DNA of 64,000 nt from Incurvaria masculella (Eukaryota > Arthropoda > Insecta > Lepidoptera > Incurvariidae), in assembly GCA_946894095.1 (NCBI GenBank), contig OX335645.2, positions 18,437,001 to 18,501,000 of the forward strand, in the 5' to 3' direction. Below the pieces are notes generated by a model. That model saw only the letters and a list, made by a program, of their open reading frames with translations, made no database searches and was not told the DNA's origin. Position 1 is the stretch's first letter. Each line of letters begins with the position of its first letter. Positions 33,795 through 45,385 of the stretch are shown here, piece after piece. The translations under genes and the position numbers were made by a program.

Positions 33795-34136
33795 ATGAAG
33801 AGATACATGGTCTCAATGCATGTTTTCCCGTGATTGTCGTAAGAGGCGATTTAGGGATTTGTCGTTCTTGGTTAAGATTCCACGTAAAACTGTCGGTCTT
33901 CTGCCTTACTTACTAGGTGGTCGGAAAAATGCCGGTCGAGTTGGTACCGTCGCATTTAATGAACTATTGTCAAAACAGCAATAAAAATTGTCCGTCCATT
34001 GTTCCATCCAGTTCAATGTAACCGTCCAATAAAAGGTAGGGTCTGTCATGGGGCCTGATTCCCACATAGTGTGTTCGGCTATTATTAAGACAGTAGATTT
34101 TGTATTTAGCCATCCATGTTCGTCATTATGTACATA
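33795..34136 (+). repeat. SINE (headless or diverged head)
   Basis: Blocks GTAAGAGGCGATTTAGGGA, TTAAGATTCCACGTAAAACTG, CTTACTTACTAGGTGG, GAGTTGGTACCGTCGCATTTA, CATCCAGTTCAATGTAACC and a tail AGCCATCCATGTTCGTC follow family order. It abuts the next SINE head to tail. Confidence 0.75.
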
Positions 34137-34149
34137 GGTTCGCGAGCTG

Positions 34150-34535
34150 TGCAAAATGTATTGTACAGCGCGTGGTGTACGGGCTAGAGGACTTGCCTTT
34201 CATGCGAGAGGTTATGGGTTCAAATTCTCGCCCCAGTCTTGCACCAATTACTTTCTCTTACTGAGTTGGATAAGTTGATTTCGTTACGAATGCGAGCTGT
34301 TCCATGGTTCGGAACCCATGTAAAACTGTAGATCTTCTTCCCTACTAAGTGATAGCGGTTGATACCACAATAGAAAATTGTGCATGTTTTCCATCCAGTT
34401 CAGTGTAGCCGTGCTCATAAAGGGAATGTCCTAGTATGGCACCTAATTCCTTTGGGAATGTGGTGTATTAGGCTAATATCATGACGATAGTTGTGTGGTA
34501 TTATCTATCCATGTCAGGTTGCATAAAATAAATTA
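34150..34535 (+). repeat. tRNA-derived SINE, full length
   Basis: This is one of the best preserved copies. A box A-like TGGTGTACGGGC and a box B GGGTTCAAATTCTC at about 34210 form the tRNA-like head. The body has GAATGCGAGCTGTTCCATGG, CATCCAGTTCAGTGTAGCC and AGGCTAATATCATGACGATA blocks, and the tail is CCATGTCAGGTTGCATAAAA. It would be transcribed by RNA polymerase III if active. Confidence 0.8.
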
Positions 34536-35462
34536 GTTACATTGTAAAAAATCAGTAAGAGAAAACTCGGGACCGTTCATACCGTTACCTGTTACCACTG
34601 ACTTTTTATCTATGCCTGTTACCGTTCACGTAAGTCCTCGAAATACGTGTAACAAAATGAAAGCACGTGATTGTACACAGTCGCAGCCTGGCTGAGCATA
34701 GGTCGTTCTCATCGGCGGCCGCTACCAGCGTGATACACATGCCCTATCGAAGTCTGCGCACTATCGCAAGAAAATAGTGCGATATCGCACGCCGAGAGCG
34801 CAATATCACCCCGAGTGGACCGCCTCTCTGCATTTCTGGAGCCGCCTGCACGCTCCAACTTGCCTAATGGCTGTAGACAAGGAACCGCTACATATCTATC
34901 TACATGCCAGGTCTCAAAGGAGCCAATATTCAGGAGGTGGCATGGACAGTTGTGTCAAACGCTAAGACAATATGTCCATAGCCGTCAGTCGAATACAGAT
35001 AATTGAGAAATACTCTATAATATCTGTCCAGTCAGATTCCAATGGGCCCACTCCAATAACTCCACTATTGCCTTTATCTCCCCGTACTATATTATTGTAA
35101 TCCTTTCAGAAACATATGAAGTATATTGCTGAATACAATAAGCAAATCAGTAAATTAATGTTTTCTCTCCAGCCATAAGTTCTGGTATCTCATCTACATA
35201 TGTTATTCTTCAAAAATATACAACACGTTAGAGGATGTAGACAAAACATTGAAGTCGTTTAACCACATTCACTATTGTTTATGCTCTAATATATATCAAT
35301 GATTCGATTTTTTTAACGCACCTTCTGCGATTGCGCACATTGAAATCACTCCATACATATTTATGAAGCACAATATGTTGTTGTTTATGTGATCAGTATT
35401 TTTATCACTGGTACAACATTCTTACCTTTGACATTTCAGATTACCGTTTATAAATAGATACT
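34536..35462. other. Unique sequence with a small GC island
   Basis: At 34690-34830 GC-richer DNA contains CCTATCGAAG and an inverted GCGCACTATCGC...AATAGTGCGATATCGC arrangement able to form a short hairpin. The remainder is unremarkable. Two overlapping frames of about 62 codons have no motif. Confidence 0.4.
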
Positions 35463-35759
35463 TTTTGGGTTCCGTACCCAAAGGGTGAAAACGGAACCCT
35501 ATTACTAATCCTCCGCTGTCCGTCCGTCCGTCCGTCTGTCACAGGGCTGTATCTCATGAACCGTAACAGGTAGGAAGATGAAATTTTCATAGATTATGTA
35601 TTTATTTTGCCCCTATAACAACAAATAGGTAAAATTATAAAATAATGAAAATTAAAGGGGGGCCCCATACAAAAACGTGTTATTTTTGGGATATGTCTTG
35701 TACGATGGTACGGAACCCTTCGTGTGCGAGTCCGACTCGCACTTGGCCGGTTTTTTTTT
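35463..35759 (+). repeat. Family A element, complete
   Basis: It begins GGGTTCCGTACCC, forms a terminal hairpin with CGGAACCC a few bases on, has (CCGT)n, the CAGGGCTGTATCTCATGAAC block and a terminal hairpin GTGCGAGTCCGACTCGCAC, and ends TTGGCCGG plus a T-run. About 297 bp, no coding capacity. The two-hairpin architecture is shared with copies at 59.74 and 61.22 kb. The family is abundant but I cannot name it. Confidence 0.8.
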
Positions 35760-35850
35760 CTTTCTACCCGCCTGCAATTGAATTCGACATCCGTCAATGA
35801 TTCGCGAGGCGTTATTTTTGAGGCATGCACTAAAACTTACACTGAGTGAG

Positions 35851-36560
35851 TTACCGCGCTGCTCACCCCACCCTTTAACATTTTTTATTTATTCATATAA
35901 GTTTATTGCACTAAAAAAACTCGTGCAAAAGGTAAAACTTAATGCTGGAGGCATTTTCTATCAGTCTACCTTTGGGTATCGTGAGCAGTAGTGCGAGTAG
36001 TAACTATGGATAAATAGCTTTAGAGGAAACATAATTCCTACACAATATACAACAAATACACATTATACTTAAACTTAAATATATAACTTATATAACTGTA
36101 CATAAATATAACTACATAAATATCAAAAAATAAATACTAAATACTACATATATATATATATATTATAAAAACAAATAAAAGATGATACTTAATACAATAG
36201 AATTAAAAAGATTGGTGCTTTTATTAATAAGGGGCATTATCGACAGAGAGCGATAAGCATAGATCATTCGGTGCATCATAATACGTTCTAGGCATGAGAG
36301 CCATCTCTATTTTTCGCATGCCCTAGAAACACACTTGCTAAGAATTCCTAGGTAACTATACGTACGTTGAAGAGCGTTACCGCGCTGCTCATCCGACCTT
36401 TTACCATGTCACATTGTAAATGAGGTACATAATCGAAAGACTGTATCGAGAGTGATAAGCATAGATCTTTCGGCGCCCCAAAATACATTAGAGCAATCTG
36501 TATTTTTTCCTGACCTAGAAACACACTGTAGGTCCTAAAAACTTGTTAAGAATACCATTC
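35851..36560 (+). repeat. Partial local duplications
   Basis: GTTACCGCGCTGCTCA occurs at about 35851 and 36380. GATAAGCATAGATC with CTAGAAACACAC downstream occurs at about 36252 and 36458. These imply at least two overlapping duplicated units of about 200 and about 530 bp, diverged and with gaps. A (TA)n run lies at about 36147-36165. No coding content. Confidence 0.5.
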
Positions 36561-36589
36561 TTAATTCCAGCCTAGCATCATTTTCACCC

Positions 36590-36815
36590 CGCTCTAGAAA
36601 CAAGAAGCGATATCGAGTATCGCCGCGCACTCTAGCGGCTTCCTCGGAGTGACGCCATCGGAAACCGTCGAAGCACCTTGTGAAATATCCAGATAAGTCG
36701 TATCTGGGCCCTGACTTATCATCCGACACCGCAGCTGCAGCGCCTCCGGGCGACTCCGTGCCCTATCGGCGGCTACTCGGAGCTGCAACTGTTGCGAGAT
36801 AGCGCCCCGCCATTG
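36590..36815. promoter_or_regulatory. GC-rich island with GAGATAGCG
   Basis: The island contains GCGAGATAGCGC (core 36796-36804), CCCTATCGGCGG, CAGATAAGTCG and CTTATCATCC, the last two being GATA-factor type sites. It is not part of any repeat recognised here and no frame has a domain. It is a candidate cis-regulatory module by analogy with other islands of this window. Confidence 0.35.
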
Positions 36816-36872
36816 TCCAACCTGGCTTTAGAGGTATTGAGTTGCAGTTTCAGTCGAACGGCGACTATTTAT

Positions 36873-37105
36873 GGTATGTAATTTCGCACCAGAACTGGTC
36901 AAGTTGTTAATTATTCGATGGCCAGAGCAGAAGTAGCTTGTGAAGCCGACGTGGCATTAGCTGCCTTTTTTGCGCAAAGCCACTCTTGCAATAAGCAAGG
37001 ATGTGTAGTTTCGAATCAGAAGTGGTCAAGTTGCTAATTATGCGATTGCATAAGCAAAAGTAGCTTGTGAAGCCGGCATAACATTTTCGGCCTTTTTTGG
37101 GGAAA
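36873..37105 (+). repeat. 127 bp tandem duplication, two copies
   Basis: TGGTCAAGTTG plus TAATTAT and CGAT blocks and AAGTAGCTTGTGAAGCCG recur about 127 bp apart (TGTAATTTCG at 36877, TGTAGTTTCG at 37004). The copies are moderately diverged. Confidence 0.75.
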
Positions 37106-40100
37106 AATAAACGACATACATAAACGAGGAAGGCAGTATTATGGTTATTTATATCGCTAAAATCGACTTACTATGTTTTAATCGGGCTTTATTCGCAACG
37201 GCATCTGTAGACTGGTGACCTTCGCGAGAATCTAGAGGAAAAATGTGCACATCGTAGCGATAATTATAATGAACAGTTCAAACCACAATAACAAGTTATC
37301 CGCAATGCGCGCTCGACCTCATTAAAACATCTTATTTTATTGAGTAAGTAGGTAGGATTTACTTATTTTTAGGATTTCAAAAATATTTTACCTTTTATTT
37401 AATGCATACCAAATTTCAAAACATAATACCGAATTTCATTAGAAAAATTCCAGAAAATGTAAATATTTAAAATGTAAATTTTTGTGTTTACACCAAATTT
37501 GTTTGAGTGGCCTATTTTTTTAACCATTCTACCACGTCTACAGGAATGGTTTCAAAATGCCTAACTTATATGGTCAAATTGGCAATCCTTGCAAAACTTT
37601 GAGAATATTTTTTTTTTATTTTGCTGTGACACTACAACTTATCTTCAGTCTTTAAAGTATGTTAACCTATCTTAAAAAAATTTAATCAATTATATGGAAT
37701 ACAATAATCCTAATCAAAAGTAGGTTTAGAATATACACGTTAATCTTCAAAATGTTCATCATACTACTTTGAGTAGTAGAGTTTGCGTTCAACTAACTCG
37801 TCTACTAGCAGTAAGTACGTTATTTGCCTTAATTAATAAACATGTACATATACCATCGCTATGACTCCGGTATTTCTTGCTGTCCGGTACTTCTAGCTTG
37901 AAATATCGGAGTAATAGCGATGGTAAAAATGTGTATTATTAAGGCATGAAATATGGAATAAATTTTTCACCGAAGTGTCACCCACGGTGCGTCAATTCGT
38001 CATTGAGTGAGCATCATGGAGTGTCAATTGAGGTCTCTCCCCGTGGGTCGCCTGGAGTGATAATGGCGCCGGAATCGTGTATCGGGAGTGGAGGGCGGTT
38101 GGGAGGAGGGCAGGCGCGGTGGAGCCGGCTCGTATCTCGCGCAAGTAATGGGCCGAAAATCCCAGATAAATGAGAGAAGGCGGACGGGGGTGAGAATTTG
38201 ATACACGTGTAACTTTGTAAACTAGCGATCGTCCATTGGCTGCGCGGAAGTCGCTAAGAAATGTTTATGTGATTGATGCAATTTATTGATGTAATTGATG
38301 CATTATTTGATGCAATTTACGGTTACAGTAAGTCTTGATAAATTGAGGAATTACCCCTTAAGAGATATATCGAGCACATGCTGGAAAAACAAAAACAAAA
38401 ACATGGCATTGTAATGAACCCCCTCCACGAATCGGTGAATTTTAATGAAATGAAGAAACCACTATCATTTTGGACCAGATAAACCCGTTTTTTTTTTATT
38501 GATAGCGGAATTTCGAACCATTTTCGTAATCATTAGATGGCAAACTGCAAATGTCATCGAGCAGTAGTTTTTTTGGCGCAATACCTATACAATGATAATA
38601 TTATTGATTATTATAATAATTGATAGAAAACATTATTATTAATACTTGAATTTCGCGTTTGCAGCTTTTTTGAAATATGTTAAATCCCATAAGTATTTTA
38701 TTTTTGGTAGCATTCATATTAAATATGTAGTTACTCCATGAATAATTTGAGCTACTTATATTTTGTATATGCTAAAAATTTCACGGCAGGCTAATATAAC
38801 TACAAATATGTATTTAGCGATGAAAACCATTCTGAACCTTTCAATAAAAATAAAACACGAGTGTTTTTACAAGCCACATCCTGCTTGAGCTCGCGGTAGC
38901 TTTTCCGCCAACCACCAGCCGACCCCGCGCTCACCCACCCGCGACCCACCTCCGCTCCCTTATCTGTCCAATATTCATTTTGCACGAAATCCATCTCGCT
39001 AGAAGTCATTTTTATCAGCGCGCTCCAGACAGACGCACACACGCGGGACCCACCCCGCGCCCTGCCCGCCAACTCCACCACCCCCGCTCACGCCGCGTAC
39101 GTTCATGGACTAAACTCCTGGATTGGTTAATGGAATTTTAGAAATTCTCGTAACAAATGAAGCGGAAAATACGTTACGAATGTAGGATGACGTACACGGT
39201 AGGTGGGAGGCGTAAGCCCACCTGGATTATTAGCGCAGCATTGAATGGAAGATGATGGAAGCGACAGCGAAAATTGAGCGTATTTGCCGCCCAGGTCAAT
39301 GTGGCCATGCCGTAGGCCGTGTGTGTTTCGTAAAACTTTAAGCGACACATAACCGGTCGTTGGTAAAACAATTAGACTGCTTTGCTGGAATGAGAAAGTA
39401 TCTTTGTCATGTATTGTTTGGATGAAATAAGCAACTTTTTAGCGAATTACCGCTTAAGTTAACGATTTTTGTTTGTTCATGTCCATCCGTGAAGTAATTT
39501 ATATTTGTGTGAAATTTTAAATCGATGTTCTATATATTGTTTCAAATCAGCTCTCTTGCGGTGATACATAAATACGACTTCTGTAGAGTGATTTTCGAAT
39601 AAAACATTCTCATTTTTTCCAGACCACCGCTACGCATTCTTAACCGAGTTACGTTTACGGTGCCCTTACGCCGCTCGTTGCTTTTGACAAAGTCGTGAAG
39701 TAGACGCGCTCGCGGGCGATTCAATATCTTCTACCTGGAGGGTTGTTCCGGGCAATTAGTCGCGCCGGAGCGGGGCGGAGCGCGGCGGGGCGCGGCGGAG
39801 CGGGGCGGGACGGTGGCGGCGGGAGACGCACACCTCGCCGCTATTTATCGCGCGATAATCGCCGCTCGGCGGCGCGGCGGCGCGGAGTCGCCTATTTACA
39901 GCTATTTCAGCGCCGTTAGCAGCCGCACCGGAAGAGCGGCGCAACACGGAACAATGAAATGACGGGGTGCGCGCTGCGCTGTCCATCCGAGGAGCCTTCA
40001 TCACTGGCACATGAACTCTAATGTTAGGAAATCGAAAGGTTCACTAAGCGGCAAATAAAAAGAAGGCAGGCGCCTTCACTTATGCAACGTTGCATAGGTG

Positions 40101-40584
40101 AAAGAGAAGATGATTATGTGATCAGCATTTCATTTGCTGTAATAACATTCTTACAATAAAATTACGACGAGTAATGCTTTTAATAATTATAGATTTTTGT
40201 ACATTATTTCAATATGTGTATCCAATCAATGTTATGTGCCATTCATTTTTAGATTACATTACGTTCATTTAATTTTCCTGTAAGACTACTACATTCTTGA
40301 TTAATTTTATTTAATGTTTTATTGATCTTGCATCATAAACCGAATTACCGATGAGAGCATATAATTAGCAAATATATAATATTAAACATCACATTAAAAA
40401 TGTGAACCGCAGCAAATGACTGCACACCAGGATAGCATCTGACCTAAGAGGTTTCCGATGACACACTTGGGCTTTACAAACTTTCACGGGGCCTGTGAAA
40501 CCTTTATTTACACCATGTTTGAGGAAAATACCTTGTCAGGAATCTACGGGATCGGTCGGATCTTGTATTGAAAATTTACAATAT
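37106..40584. other. Unique AT-rich sequence with three GC islands
   Basis: GC islands lie at about 38030-38190, 38880-39100 and 39690-39980. The last contains CGCTATTTATCGCGCGATAATC. Between them is AT-rich DNA. Two 15-20 bp words flanking 37860-37920 (CATCGCTATGACTCCGG and CGGAGTAATAGCGATGG) form an imperfect inverted repeat. No gene or known repeat was recognised. Confidence 0.4.
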
Positions 40585-40875
40585 TTTTATGCAACCTAAC
40601 ATGGATGGCCAATACCACATAACTACCGTTATGATATTAGCCCAATACCCGGGCAGGCTTAAACCCTACCACCTAGTAGGGGAAAGGGGCCTACAGTTTT
40701 ACATGGAGCAGCTCGCATTCGTGACGAAATGCACATATCCAACTCAGAAAGAGAAAGAAAGTGGTGCATGATCGGGGGAGGATTTGAAACTAGACCTCTG
40801 GTATGCTAGGCAAGTCCTCTCGCCACTAGGCTGCAAGCCGCTCATACAGTGCCATGAATCCCTGCCATGTGCGCG
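40585..40875 (-). repeat. tRNA-derived SINE, minus strand
   Basis: Read on the minus strand the head has TGGCGAGAGGACTTGCCTAG (box A region) and GTTTCAAATCCTCC (box B region), then GAATGCGAGCTGCTCCATG, GGTAGGGTTTAAG, CATAACGGTAGTTATGTGG and a tail CCATCCATGTTAGGTTGCA. It is nearly full length. Confidence 0.8.
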
Positions 40876-41089
40876 TTGACCGAAGGTACAAAGGGGACGG
40901 AGGGATTTAGCGTCAGCTCTCAAAATTGGTTAGCACCCGAAATTAATGATTTTTTGCCTTTGTCTATTTACCTAGGTATTTCATATAATAATGAAACCAA
41001 AAGCATTCCGACTGTGTGGATCGTTAGTGCTCGCAAGATTCTCTGTTCCGCGAGCTGAGGAGTGAAGTAAAGTGTCGCAATACAGGAAT

Positions 41090-41260
41090 CAATTGAGTGT
41101 GAGTGGAGATAGCGCGTCTTTGTGGTATCGCGCCAAATGAGGGCGGGGTGTTTTTGTGAAATATGTGCAGATAAGGGGTGGCTTTGTTTGCGGCACGGCG
41201 ATGACGCGCGCACGTTGCTAAACCTCATCGCCTGATCTCGCTCGAGATCTCAACAAACTT
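41090..41260. promoter_or_regulatory. GC-rich patch with GAGATAGCG and AGATAAGG
   Basis: GGAGATAGCGCG (core 41106-41114), CAGATAAGGGG (GATA type) and CTCGCTCGAGATC lie within 150 bp of non-repeat DNA beside a SINE. Regulatory function is inferred only from shared words with the other islands. Confidence 0.3.
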
Positions 41261-41309
41261 GGATTGGTTGTGTTCTGTGGATTCTGGTACTTAAAAATAG
41301 TAATGATGC

Positions 41310-41790
41310 AGTAGGTCCACCATTTCTTCCCGTTCTAGGCGGACGAGACGACCAACGTGATTTTTCGTTCGTGGTTGGGATTCCCAGTGAAACTGTAGGT
41401 CTCATTCCTTACTAGGTGGTGGGATTAATCCCTCCCAGGTTGGTATTATCGTATTGAATGAACGATGGTATTGAGCGGCAATGAATTGATTACTCAAGTT
41501 CAACGAACCCGTGCAAATGTAGGGAAGGTCCTTGCATGGCATCTAGTTGCTTTGTGAATGAATGAATCAATGAATGAATTTATTTATTTATTTTATTTAT
41601 TTATTTATTTCGCAATAACAAGGTTTTGTACATGCAAGAAATGCAAAGTAGGTATTGTTGAAACATACATTATTTATTGTGCAATAGAATACAAATACAA
41701 TAATAAAAACAATTCGACTTTTGGTGTTTGTGATTGATATCATGACAGTAGGTCTAAAATTAGCCATCCATGTCCAGTTAAATAAAAATA
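41310..41790 (+). repeat. SINE split by a retroinsertion
   Basis: The left part (41310-41561) has TTCTTCCCGTTCTAGGCGG, GGTTGGGATTCCCAGTG, CTTACTAGGTGGTGGGATTAA and GAAGGTCCTTGCATGGC. The right part (41727-41790) has GATATCATGACAGTAGG and AGCCATCCATGTCCAGTTAA. The intervening 165 bp do not belong to the SINE. Confidence 0.75.
41562..41726 (-). mobile_element. Truncated retroelement 3' end inside a SINE
   Basis: A 165 bp block starts with an ATGAATGAATTTATTTATT-type run, a (TAAA)n tail when read on the minus strand. It is flanked by an 11 bp direct repeat, TTTGTGAATGA (41551-41561) and TTTGTGATTGA (41727-41737), with one mismatch. This is the signature of target-primed reverse transcription by a LINE or a dependent SINE. 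The source family was not identified. Confidence 0.6.
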
Positions 41791-41802
41791 ATAATTGGTT
41801 AA

Positions 41803-41942
41803 GCTCGTAGCTCCAGGGCGCCGGGGACTTGCTGTCAAGGGTTCATTTCCCGATCCGTTCATTCATACTTCAGGGTTTGATAAGTGCCACGAATGCGAAC
41901 TGTGCGATGATTTGGAATGTATGTAAATATGTAAGACTCCTT
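41803..41942 (+). repeat. SINE head fragment
   Basis: AGCTCGTAGCTCCAGGGCGCC and GGGACTTGC resemble a tRNA-like box A region. GGGTTCATTTCCC is a box B match. The GAATGCGAACTGTG block follows, after which similarity is lost. Confidence 0.55.
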
Positions 41943-43969
41943 TACCTTATATAAAAAGGTAAAACAAAAACAGCTAGTGTAAAGTTGAAAAAAAAATAAT
42001 AAAATACAACAAAAAACAAAATGTGACTTTTTATAAACATTAGGCAAAAATATATTTATGATCTACATTTATTAAGAACTGAACGTAATTAGGAAAAAAA
42101 CTTGCAGATTATATTGATGAATGGATGTTTTGTCTACGGCGTTGTTGATTTCATTTAGTGCCAGTAATTGCGTCGCAAATCTAGATGATGTACATATCAC
42201 TTGTCTCATAGAATTCGGTTAACTGATACGACCACGGTGACAAACTGAAAATAAAGATTCAATCATTTATATATTACGTATATATTACGTCGTCGTAGCA
42301 CAAAAGTCTATAAACACCTATCTATGTAAATTTTAAGCTCTGAAACGTGTGTGTTTAACGTGATGTTTCAGTTAATATATTAACTTTAGAAGGTAGAACT
42401 AGCTACAAAATAAAAAATATATGCACACATTTTAGCATTAAACATATTTTTTCGATCACTTCAAGGGTCCCGCATAAATCCCGGCTTGCACTCAAGAAGA
42501 GCTGTACGGTTGTAGATATCGTTTTATTTTATAGATTTTCTTTATAATACATAAAATAATAAAAAAATACGTTTCCATGTCTCGTGAATTACTTGATTTT
42601 TATTGTTTTTAAGCTTGATTGAGGCTCTCTCTTTCTTTTAACTTTCAATGCGCCGGAAAGTCATGGGGCCACGAGTTCCGATGATTTTTTCGATTTATGA
42701 AAAGTGTCACAAAGAATCACATTTCGAATTTCTATTAGTTGATCAAGACCGGGCAAATAAACAAAATTATTACGTCACCGAAGCTGCACTGATTTTGTTA
42801 CTTCACTCGAGGCAACGCACGTCTCGCTCCAGATAATAAGGAAAGGTCTCGACTTATATCACAACTACACACAAGGGCTGCGACAGCGGAGACGCGGAGC
42901 TCGCCCCATATCTGTAGGTTTTCACTTTTAACAGAGTCGCCTTATCTTTCTACAACAGCGCGCTCTCCCCCCTCCCCCTCCCGCGCCCGCCCGCCCGTCC
43001 TCGCTCCTGCGCCGCCCGCCCGCCCACCTACTCGAGCCGCTATCTCGAGATCGCAATAATGGCCGCCTTCGGGAGTTATGAGCTTCCCCTACGCCGACTC
43101 TGACGGTTCGAGGCTTGTCGAGCGCGCTGTAATTAAATCAAATATGAAACAGCATCCGATTCACTCGGAAAAATGTAACGGTATATTTGGATAATTCCAT
43201 AAAAAGTACAATTGTCTCAGAATATAATCAATGATCTTGCACCAAAATTGATGATGCATGCAAGTATTAAGCAAATTTATATCAAAATAGAGACAATATT
43301 TTACTTTTCTGAGTACCTTTTCTCCCATGACGGTTTTTCATAAAACAAAAGAAACACGAATTTTAATTATTTACGAATCCGATGCAATTTGTAATATCGC
43401 GCACGTCTTAAACAAGTTTGTATGCATTATTGATTATTATATGGGTGTATATTCATACAATACCAATACTATTGACATTTAAACCCACCCTCCGATCATA
43501 TGTGGGCGTATCGTTAATTTTTCTAAAAAATCTATTAGCGGCGTAGCGTTCAATCACGCCCGATACGTGCGCGCTCTCCGGGCGATGAATATTCAGTGGC
43601 GACAGTTCATCATTCACTCCGTCTCACCCCCTCCCACCCCCTCGACTACCTCACACCCCCGCGGTGCCCACATTCGGAACCACGTGACTGATGATCGCGT
43701 CATCTCGCCTATTATCGCGCTCCGCTTATCGGCAGCGCTTTTTGAAAAAGGAACGCTTTTCTGGTCGGCCATGTTTGTTCGCTTATTGTTCGCGAGGGCT
43801 GCTGATCGGAAGCGTGTGCAATTAATGGGATCTCAATTTTGAATCAACCTGGTTTCGCAGACACAACCTTCAATAGGAACATCGGACACCTACACCTTGA
43901 GGATCTATGAACTATTAACGCAAATTAAGTTCCAGCTGATTACCCATATAATATACATTACAGATATAA
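41943..43969. other. AT-rich sequence with GC islands at 42.85-43.13 and 43.54-43.83 kb
   Basis: The first island (CpG-rich, CCCGCCCG runs) carries CCGCTATCTCGAGATCGC, with CGCTATCTC at 43038-43046, and GCAATAATGGCCGCC. The second has TATTATCGCGCTCCGCTTATCGGC. Both fall between AT-rich flanks. A 91-codon frame at 43567-43842 has no domain. These are candidate regulatory modules. Confidence 0.4.
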
Positions 43970-44395
43970 GAAACGTAGCTCACGAGCGGATTTGCTTTCC
44001 ATCCCAGAGTTTTGGCTTCAAATCCCCGCCCTGTACGGGCACCATTTTCTTTCTCTTTCTGATTTGGATGAGTGCATTTTCGTTAAGAATGCGAACTGTT
44101 CCATGGTTAGGAATCCATGTAGGTCCCCTTCTGCTACCAGGTGGTCAGATTAAGCCCCGGTTGCACGAAGAGACGGCCGAGTTAATTAATGTTCAAACAC
44201 GTCAATTTTAGTGATCCGCATAGAGTTCCTTCCATACGGTCCACACAAAGTGACCTGTTTAATCATACTTTGACGTTGATTTTGATTTTTTTGTCCTTTC
44301 GTGCACTCGGCCCTAAGCCCGTCCGGGTTTGTACCTAACGCATTTGACGAAGTATTAACCAACCAAGGTATCCAATGTCAAGTTCTATAAAAAAA
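43970..44395 (+). repeat. tRNA-derived SINE split by a TAA element
   Basis: The left part (to 44153) contains box B GGCTTCAAATCCCCGCCC, GAATGCGAACTGTTCCATGG and AGGTGGTCAGATTAA. After the inserted element the SINE resumes at 44314 with TAAGCCCGTCCGGGTTTGTA, closing with CCAATGTCAAGTTCTATAAAA. Removing one TAA gives the usual SINE order. Confidence 0.75.
44154..44313 (+). mobile_element. TAA-flanked miniature element, copy 2
   Basis: The 160 bp element has TAA at 44151-44153 and 44314-44316. Terminal inverted repeats match at 16 of 21 positions by eye and share TGCACGAA. It is highly similar to copy 1 at 13772-13930. It is probably mobilised by a PIF/Harbinger-type transposase encoded elsewhere. 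Confidence 0.75.
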
Positions 44396-44822
44396 AGATG
44401 ACGCTACAATGAACTTGCCTAAAATCATCATTGGACGAAACTAGGCGAATCGTTTGCATCACATTAGTAACTCATGATATCCATCCATGTCACACGTGTT
44501 TGAAACACATGTTCACGTACCATATTCTCCTTCCCCATCAACGGACATTTGTAACATGACATTGACTAATTGTCCTCATGCGCTCGCAAATAATCGTGTC
44601 CTCATGTAACGATACATTTTAACTTCCTTGTAGCACACATTTGCATAAAGCGATAAGTTGATAGCATAGGCCTTCAGTTCGCCTGAAATACTGGATTTTT
44701 GTAACCTACATATGTAATTATATGTAAAGTTCGATAGGCGCACGTTCATTGTCAAACGGAGTTTTTCAATGTGACCTTATATGCATGGACAAGGTCAAGA
44801 AATTGCGTTGCAAACGATTATT

Positions 44823-44862
44823 ACTATTTATGTAAGTACCAGGAGGTACTTACATAAATAGT
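44823..44862. repeat. Perfect 18 bp-arm hairpin
   Basis: ACTATTTATGTAAGTACC, loop AGGA, then the exact reverse complement. It would form a stable cruciform or RNA hairpin. It is shorter and more perfect than a typical animal pre-miRNA. Confidence 0.9.
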
Positions 44863-44999
44863 CTTTCAATATTCGTCAATCATATTATTTTTTTATAAAA
44901 TATATTATTTAAAAAAATGCTCTAATACATCATCACATCAATCTTATACAATCTTACGTCGTTTTGTATGTTACTCAGAATATAACTTGAGAACCATTT

Positions 45000-45385
45000 A
45001 AGTATTCGTAGTTCAGGGGCGCGGGGACTAACCATCTACGCCAGAGGTCATGGGTTCGATACTCCCCGTGCATGCACTACTTTCTTTATCTTTTCAAGTT
45101 AGATAAGTGCATTTTGTCACGAGTGAACGCGTTGCATGGAAAAATCTTGGTCCCCGTCCCCTGCTAGGGTTAGTACAATCGCATTGGATGAAATAATAGT
45201 CGAAGCGGCAATTAAAATTTGTCTGTTGATTTCCATTAAGGTCAACGTAGACTTATGCTCATACAGGAAAGATCCTGGCATAGCACCTATTGTTTCGGGA
45301 ATGCCATGTGTTGGGCTAATATCATGACGGGGGTTGTGGTAATAGCTATTCATGTACAGTTCCATACACAAAATCAATTGCTTAG
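45000..45385 (+). repeat. tRNA-derived SINE, full length
   Basis: The head has TCAGGGGCGCGGGGACTAACC and box B GGGTTCGATACTCC (about 45053). The body has CTAGGGTTAGTACAATCGCA and GATCCTGGCATAGCACC, and the tail is TTCATGTACAGTTCCATA. A 93-codon minus frame is merely the SINE read backwards. Confidence 0.75.

Noticed and set aside
34150..34260. Possible tRNA gene (box A and box B match)
   Set aside because: No complete cloverleaf can be drawn and the block continues into the shared SINE body, so it is a SINE head. The same applies near 24775, 40800, 44035 and 45053.
44823..44862. Possible microRNA precursor
   Set aside because: At 40 bp with perfect 18 bp arms it is too short for a canonical animal pre-miRNA. 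Reported only as a hairpin.
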